A stretch of DNA of 64,000 nucleotides from Gonapodya prolifera JEL478 (taxonomy: Eukaryota; Monoblepharomycota; Monoblepharidomycetes; Monoblepharidales; Gonapodyaceae), in assembly GCA_001574975.1 (NCBI GenBank), contig KQ965779.1:124001-188000 (forward strand). The letters are read 5' to 3'. Under the pieces are notes generated by a model that was not told the origin of the DNA, did no database searches, and saw nothing but the letters and a program-made list of their open reading frames with translations. The translations under genes were made by a program, and so were the position numbers. The stretch's first letter is position 1; each line of letters begins with the position of its first letter. Positions 57,208-64,000 of this stretch are shown in pieces.

Positions 57208-60200
57208 ATGCACGTCAGCACGCACCGCACACACGCACACTCCACGCCGCCGGACTCTCTTGCGCACCACACGCTCGCGCTGTTTGCATCGTGGCGGGAC
57301 AGGAGACGGGACTATGTCGCATCCGTGGCGGCGGCGGTCGCGGGGCGAAGCGTGGACGACGCGTGGGTGGCGAGAGTCGTGCCGATGCTGAGAGCGTGCA
57401 TGCAGCTGGTGCTGATTAAGAACGCAGAGGTGGGGGTTTTAGCCGGAGTGCGGCGGGGTTGCGGACAGGAGCCGCGTTTGGGACAGAGACGCGCGTTTTT
57501 CAACTCCATGAGAGTCAGTGATGCATCATAACTCTTACATCGCGGATGATGCGTGCTTTTTTGGGGAGAGCGGGATGAGTTTTACGATGGCAAACCCTAG
57601 GGATGGGATGGATATTGTATCCCTTCAGTTCCCCACGAGGATGCACTTTCATCACCTATTTTTTCTTTCTATTCTTTTCCATCCTTTCCCCTTAGACTAC
57701 CCCCCTCGACCAAACACAATCATCCGAGCTCGCTGGCGAATTGGGTATCCGAGACGCCGTCGCCGAGTGCTTGGACCTGATCGAGCAGCGCCGGGCGAGC
57801 GCCGGGGTACGGGGCGCGCAGGATGGGCGGTATGCTGGGAAACAAGCGCAGGCGAATGATTTGGAAAGGGTGAGCGTGGATGTGAGACTTCACTCTTTTT
57901 TTCTTGTTACCATCGGCCAAATGTAATATCCTTCACACGCCCCCCCTCCCCACCCCACCCCAGCTGCACACAACAAAAACCACCCTCCTCACGCACCTCC
58001 TCACGCACCTCCCCGCACTGCTTCCCGCACACCCTTCACTCACCGCCTACATCTCACTCCGCCTCCCACCGCTCCTGGTCGACCCCGACCCGCACGTGAG
58101 AGCGTTGGCTGAGACAGTCGTGGGGGGCGTGGGGAGGTGGGGCAGTGGGAGTGGTGGCGGTGGGGGCCGCGGTGCGGGTGCTGGCGGGGCGAGCGTCGGA
58201 CACCAAGCACCCGCGCACCCGCACAAAATCGTCCCGCTCAGCCACCACAGCAACAGCCACCACGGCCACACATGGCCCCACCCGACCCCGCTCTCGCACA
58301 TCCCTTCCGCCGCCGCCGCTGCCGCTGCTGCACCATACGTGACGTACCCCTTCATATCACCTCCATCCCAGCACATGCACATGCACTGCCTGTCCTCATC
58401 CGACCTCTTCGGCTCCGGGTTGCTCGGTCATGGCCACGCATCTTGCCACACAGGCAGCGGCCACACAAGGGGCAATCTCACGGGCGGCGACCACACGACC
58501 CAACTCCTCCCCGACGACGCGACGTGGGTCGTGTCACCATCCACGCTGGGGTTGGCGTCTCTCAACACCCGTGGCTGCTCAGGAAGCGGAAGCGCGCTGG
58601 GGGTTTCACACACGACGTCTATGCTCGACTTGTCATCGCGAAACCTCCCCTCACTCGACACCACGCCGTCACTTCAGACCATCTCCGCACTCCCTGGGCC
58701 ACACCACTCGCTCGCGTTCTCGCTGACGACGCCAACACCGACCGATACCAGCTTCAAATTCCCCCCGTTCCAGTCGCAACAACAACAACAACCTCCCCAG
58801 CAGCAGCAGCACCAGCAACAGCCACGGTACGCACTGGTCCCCATCACCATCGCCGCACCTACCCCCGCTCCCGCACCCCAACCAGCACGCCCACCGCCGC
58901 CCCCAGCGCACGTGATCTACTACACGACATTCCAGACCACAACCCCAACCCCACCAACCGTGTTCGTCCTCCCGCTGTCTTCGATGCCCCCGAGCGCCGT
59001 CCGGCCAATCCACACGTTCTCGCCGTCAGGTTCTCTGACTCCGATCCCACTGTTTCCCACCGGCACGGGCACCACCGCCGAGTCCCCGCACATCCCACGA
59101 TCGGTTTCCTTGCCTGCGTCACTGGGGTCATTGGCGTCGGTCGCGTCGTCGCCGTTCGCCTTTTCTCTTTCTGTTCCTGGTCCTGTCCAGGACGGCTATA
59201 ATGCACACGTCACCGGCACCGGCGCATCCCGCAGCCGAAGCCGCACCTCGGGGTCCGTTCCGGCGCTGTACCCATCCCTCCTCACAACCCCACCCGCACC
59301 CCGGTCACCTGCCCCCGCTCCACCCTCTCTTCCTACTCCTTTCCCTCCCGACCCCTCCTCCACTGTCATCGACGACGTAGACGACACCCCACCCGCCCCA
59401 CCCCCCCGGCACCGCCGGGACGTACCCCCCGCTTCGGGACACTCACCCTCATCAACTTCGTCAGGGTCCGCGTTCGCCCCACCCCCCAAGAGGAGAAGAG
59501 ATCATGATGCCGGACGACGGTGCGAGGCGTGTGGGACGGACGAGAGTCCCGAGTGGCGGAATGGGGAGGGGGGGCGGAAGACGTGAGTTTTGCGTTTGTT
59601 TTGTAGCTAGCGAGTGGTGGAAAACTGATGAGGTCCACCCGTGATCACAGGTTGTGCAACGCGTGTGGGCTCAGGTACGCGAGGAAGCTCAAGCAGCAGG
59701 GGAAGCTCAAGCGGCGGGGGATCAGGAAGAAAAAGGGCGGTGGCGGTGGTGGTAGCGGTGCGGGAGTGGGGAGGAAACGGGCAACCCAGGCTGATCAAGT
59801 TGATGTGGATTCGGAGCAGGTGCAAGAGCAGGACCAAGACACACCCGCCGCAAACGCCAACCCGACCCACGTTGACGGAGAAGACCAGCAACTCGTAGTG
59901 CAGGCTAGCAACGACACAAAGGCCCCACCATCCCCTCCACCCCGCCACCGATCCCCACGTGCACGACCCCGCGCCATGAGCCTCGGCAGTGTGCGCCCAC
60001 CACCCACCACGGGCGCCACGCTCCTACAAGGGAGTATGAGTATTGCGAGGACGCTGTCGGTCGGAGGGATGCTGGGGTTGACTGGGCTGCACGACGCTGG
60101 CACGAATGAAGGACAAGTACATGATGGGTCGCGGCAGGACAAGAACACAGCGGGGAACCCGCGACACCAAAGAAAACCACCATCGCCGGCGACGTACGCT

Positions 60201-60656
60201 GAGTTCTTGCCGCTTCTGTCGTCGTCGCCGACGGTCCCAACACGGTCACACGAGCACCCGCCTGCACTGTTCGTAAACACAGCAGCAGGATTTGGCGGGA
60301 TGGTCGCCGCCGCCAGCCCCACCTTCGAAGAGTTTCAAGTGCTCGCGCGGGCAGGGGAAGCCGCAGGTGCGAGGCGGTGGGTGATTGAAGAGGACGAGGA
60401 AGTTGATGTCGTCGAGGAAGCCCCGATGGAGGGACGGGAAGAAGAGGACGAGCACGAGGAGAGGGAGAAGCTACGGTGGGGTGGTGGGAAGGGAAGGAAG
60501 GCTGATTTGATTGAGGGTGGGTTTCTGACGAGGAGTATGCTGGGGTTGGTGGGTGGTGAAGGAGAGGAGTGGGATGCTGGAGAGTTCGAGGTGGAGGAGG
60601 ACGGGTTTGAGGAGATGCATGTGGCTGGACCGTCGTCTGGTCAGTGGTGTGTGTGA
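57208..60656 (+). CDS. GATA-type zinc finger transcription factor
   Basis: ATG 57208 gives MHVSTHRTHAHSTPPDSLAH, then LFASWRDRRRDYVASVAAAV. A further exon starts TTPLDQTQSSELAGELGIRD, and a long one starts LHTTKTTLLTHLLTHLPALL. A low-complexity region (His, Gln, Ser, Thr, Pro) of about 450 residues follows. The DNA-binding domain is CEACGTDESPEWRNGEGG, joined by a GTGAGT...ACAG intron to LCNACGLRYARKLKQQGK. This is a CX2C-X18-CX2C GATA finger with the CNACG core and the basic tail RRGIRKKKGG. The C-terminal 280 residues include a possible acidic region (EEDEEVDVVEEA). The stop is TGA 60656. It binds GATA-like sites in the nucleus. An additional intron between 57428 and 57694 is only partly resolved. 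Confidence 0.85.
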
Positions 60657-61134
60657 AGTGTTTGTTGGAAGGAGCGGGAGCGCCTTCCATGACAATAGTT
60701 GAAGAATGAGCGGGAGAGATGGCAGATCGCAAATGTTTTGATTGCGGGGGAGTTCAGTGTGGTCAGGACAGGAAACTTTTGGATTTGCAAATGCAACTTC
60801 ATCTTACTGCAGATCTCGCGCTTTTTATTTATCTTTGTCGGCCAGCAAGCGTTACACTCTCCTTTCTAGATCAGTCGTTTTGTTTTTAATTTGCTGAGTT
60901 GCATTCATTAGAAAAGTCGGAAAGTTGCACCATCCATATTTGCTTCTAGAGTGGATAGATTGTATAGAAATTGATCCAATTTCATTGTTTTGAGTGTGAG
61001 AGTTGAAGGCTCCCAAGTTGCTGGTGACTCAATATTCATGACGTGATCAAGAGGCGTTGCGTTGTAACACGTTGACTCGAAGCTGGGAATCCAAGTATAT
61101 TCGCCTCCTACTGTACATCCGCTGTATTGCACTA
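60657..61134. other. intergenic, nothing seen
   Basis: The 3' ends of the GATA gene and the PPR-like gene converge here. The DNA is AT-rich, and no coding or repeat signal was found. Confidence 0.5.
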
Positions 61135-62170
61135 TCACTGCTCCTTGGGACCTGTATCGCGCGTAGTTCTATGGAACTTCTCCACATCCCGCATACGCTT
61201 CTTGAAAAGCTCGTACGCGTTGGGTTCAGTCCCTTTCCCCTTTCGAGCACGAAGTGGTCGCTCAGTATCAATACCAACACTGAGGAGTTCGTCCTTTACA
61301 AACGTCCGAGCCCATCCTTCCAATTCCGTGCCCCACCGTCCGCGGATCCATTTCAGTCCTGCTTCAGCTCGATCGATGCTTCCTTCATTCAAGTACCCCT
61401 TCAAAACCTCCACCACCAGCTTCGGATCCATATCAACCAAACCGTCCTGCTCCATTTGATTTTCAATCACCCATCGTGCAGCGTCAGGATCCTTCAGGCG
61501 ATCGGCAAGGAGGGGGACGAGAATTCCATACGTGCTGTCGTTTGGTAAGACGCGACATGACCTCATGTGTGTCAGAAAGTGGCGTGCAAAAGGGTATGAA
61601 AGCCCGCCCGGTCCTGCAACCCAGCTCGAGCTCTGGGCGTGGAGGTAAAGGTGGAAGTCGGGAGGAGTGAGTGGATGGAGATGAGGCAAGCGCGTCATGT
61701 CCGAAAATACCTGTTCACAGACAGTAGTTAAATACTTATAGCGGAAGCCTTTCAATGAGCTCTACAGTACAACGACTCACTGAATGTGCCCACTCTGAGT
61801 TTCCGCGAGCTCGGCACAGCAAATCCCGGAAATCTGCCCGTTCAAGCCTTTGCAAAAGTGATGGATTCCTCCTCAGAAGCTGATAGACTTCCATGGGGTC
61901 TTGTGCAGTCCCTTCTTCCGACGAAGAAACGAGGGATCGTCTCAGAATGCGAACCAAGTCCTCCGAGGGCTGTTTCTTGTCATTTTTTGATATCTCCTTC
62001 CCATTATCCGACGAGCTGTATGCCCTGTTCTGGTGCCATGAAGGGCTTACGACGCGGATCGACAGGTGCGGAGGTCTGACACCACTCTTCACGAGGGGAA
62101 GAGCTATGATGCCAGACATCTCGATCGGTATTCGCGACAAGCTTCGCATAAATGCGACTGATGGGACCAT
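61135..62170 (-). CDS. mitochondrial pentatricopeptide-like protein
   Basis: ATG 62170 gives MVPSVAFMRSLSRIPIEMSG, then RPPHLSIRVVSPSWHQNRAY with SSS, an arginine-rich presequence with a likely cleavage region. The first exon has DLVRILRRSLVSSSEEGTAQ and DPMEVYQLLRRNPSLLQRLE, helix-pair sequence. A GTGAGT intron (about 61712-61778) joins AHS to VFSDMTRLPHLHPLTPPDFH. Then come FARHFLTHMRSCRVLPNDST with YGILVPLLADRLKDPDAARW, and DPKLVVEVLKGYLNEGSIDR with AEAGLKWIRGRW. The 35-residue helix-turn-helix spacing and the YG-L-..-A motif resemble PPR repeats that bind organelle RNA. It ends RTTRDTGPKEQ, TGA 61135. Confidence 0.65.
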
Positions 62171-62264
62171 GGGTTTCTTTCAATGAACCAAAGGGCACTG
62201 AGTGTTGAAAAATGGACACCGTTTCAGCAATACCCAAAACCTTTTACAGGAACCAGAAATTTAT

Positions 62265-64000
62265 TTACAACATCTTTTGACGCAGAGCAGTCGTTGATTC
62301 AGATGTTTGCCTCGTGTGGTTGTGAGGCTCTCGGTCAACAGACTCCCCTTCGCCAGAATCCGAATCTCCGGAATCATCATCCTCGTCCTCGTCGTCGTCC
62401 GAGGAATGCTGGTGCTGCTGTGCTCGCCCGTACTGGGATGATTGACTGGGTCCCTCCTCCGCTCCCGTCACTTGATCAATCGCCCTCCAGTACCCTGCAT
62501 CCCCTGCGCGAGGAGTCCTCTCTGCTGGCGATTCCATTGAAGGAGACGCGAGTGTTCCATGTGGCACCTCGTAAGGATCTGTTGGGATAAGAACCTTGGG
62601 AAGTTCGAACTGCTTGTTGTTACTTCGTCGGGGCGAAGGGTGAGCCAATGAACGTTCAGCATTCCCAATCGGAGCCCGAACACTGTCCGACGAGGCCACC
62701 GCGGCATGCGGATCCGCCTTTGAAGTTCCTATGGTAGATCCATTGGAACTAAGGCCACTTTGCTTGTTCTGTTTCTTTTGTTTCCGAGATTTCCGGTTGG
62801 AGTACAGACGATCGATTTCCTCCATGCTCTTGACATGAACTCGCCACTGATTAAGTATTCGTTCAGCAAGAACCCTGTCAAAGTGGCATGAGCCATGTCA
62901 AGAGTAGTGTACAGTGCAACCATAGGAAAGGATACCTACGACCCAAGGAACGTGAGATTCGGAGCACCCAAAAATATGTATGCTATCACGAGTGTTCGGG
63001 ATTGGACCGTTTTGGGAACAAAATCGCCATATCCTGGAGCGACAGAAATCACCAACAGCATTGCTTACTTTCAACGTTGAGCTCTGTAAATCTCGAAATG
63101 AAAACACTCACCAATGGTTGCGAGAGTAACGAAACAGAAATAGATTCCTTGGATCCATCCACGTGCCCACGATTCGTCGGGTCCCCATCCTTCCATGTAG
63201 GAAAAGAGGAGCCCGAAGCCGGTGAGATGGATTGCGAACATAACAATCGCCCACAGTATCTGCCGGTCGAGAGCTCGTCGAGTAAGCTCCTCGATGTCTT
63301 TCTGCGGTAGATCTGAATCCGTGACGATGGTCACTTCTGGAAGGAACCGAGATCGGGAGAGGCGAATCCTCCTTGGGTTCCGACGTGCTGGCGGGCTCTT
63401 GGGGAGGTTCAGCGGATCTATTCCCAGCGCCAGGGAGCCTTGATCGATGGACATTGCTCTTCGAGCTCGGGCAATGGGGAAGTCATTTGTTCTACTTGAT
63501 GCGGCGCCATTTGGCGATGCAATATAGGGTTCGGACGAAACTGTTGCCATGGCTTTCGTAGGCGACTCGTCCGGGACCTCAAAATGTACCCCCTTGGTAG
63601 ACGCTTGCGTGGACCCTGGAGTATCTGACCGGTCGGGGCTATAGCGAGAAGAAAAGGTTGCCGAACGTTTCTCCAGTTTCTTTTCGGAAGGGACTTCAGG
63701 CTCCGTCGCATATCGTCCCCCAAAGTTCATCACTACAGCTGGAGCGGATCCTGTCTCGATGTCAGGAACGCTTGAAGTGTCTTCCTCCTCAATTGTGATT
63801 TCAAGAGGCCGAGAGAGTGGCGAGGCGTTGGGGGAACTCGTTGCTGAAAGTGACCCTTGCCGACTGTGTGAGGGAGAGGGCACACTCGGCTCCTTCCAGT
63901 ATGCCATGACCGGTGGCGCCATCGAGGAAGAAAAGAACGCTGCCGAAGGAGGCATTGGCGGAGGACTGAGTCTGCCCAGAAACTCGGTGGCCTCTTCGTA
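62265..64000 (-). CDS. two-pore-type outward potassium channel, 3' part (runs off the window)
   Basis: The right edge cuts the gene. The visible part starts in a cytosolic linker rich in Ser and Pro, then LPQKDIEELTRRALDRQILW, the helix AIVMFAIHLTGFGLLFSYME and IQGIYFCFVTLATIG. An intron joins this to YGDFVPKTVQSRTLVIAYIF and LGAPNLTFLGS, so the TIGYGD selectivity filter is complete. A GTAGGT intron then gives VLAERILNQWRVHVKSMEEI. The C-terminal tail is charged (RKSRKQKKQNKQSG, DDDEDEDDDSGDSD) and ends TSESTTALRQKML, TAA 62265. Pattern and filter match the second pore of fungal TOK-like channels, which export K+ at the plasma membrane. The first pore would lie beyond 64000. Confidence 0.8.

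Overview
This is eukaryotic nuclear DNA, almost certainly fungal. Nearly every gene is cut by many short introns of about 50-100 bases with GTRAGT-like donors. The coding regions are rich in CpG and proline. The gene content is fungal: a GH47 mannosidase, a TOK-like potassium channel, a Kre9-like type II surface protein, GATA and F-box proteins, and a gene of extracellular leucine-rich repeat - membrane helix - SH3 layout. That last layout, together with SMG8, hints at an early-diverging lineage such as Chytridiomycota. This is an inference, not a proof.

Layout. Bases 1-3103 are a CpG-poor, ORF-poor block that looks like decayed repeat DNA. A 484-bp hAT-like MITE with a perfect 8-bp target duplication is inserted in it. 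Bases 3.6-5.0 kb hold a small proline-rich membrane protein gene and its broken tandem copy. Bases 5.1-16.5 kb hold mostly unrecognised plus-strand genes, a 157-bp satellite, a type II membrane protein with three repeated ectodomain modules, and a rhodanese-like protein without the catalytic cysteine. Bases 16.5-23.5 kb hold a truncated sulfotransferase-like fragment, a 2-oxoglutarate oxygenase, an unknown minus-strand gene, a GH47 alpha-mannosidase and a mitochondrial carrier.

Bases 23.5-29.7 kb are an expanded locus. The 3' end of the carrier gene plus a small cysteine-rich single-pass membrane protein gene has been copied in tandem, giving two intact paralogues, one pseudogene and one relic. 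Each copy has a GAACNGTTC-like palindrome upstream. Bases 29.8-42.7 kb are a housekeeping stretch: SMG8, an SLC35F-like transporter, adenosine kinase, an FKBP isomerase, a MATE transporter, mitochondrial pyruvate carrier subunit 1 (with a 4-nt microexon) and an F-box gene.

Bases 42.7-53.8 kb contain gene debris, a basic-tailed unknown protein, the LRR-TM-SH3 receptor-like gene, a second F-box gene and two overlapping unknown reading frames. Bases 53.8-60.7 kb hold a divergent pair of low-complexity nuclear proteins, one with a clear GATA zinc finger, 231 bp apart. The window closes with a mitochondrial PPR-like gene and the 3' part of a two-pore potassium channel that runs off the right edge.

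Exon junctions were read by eye from splice consensus and frame. Where I could not close a junction I say so. I saw no tRNA or rRNA gene, but no covariance search was possible.
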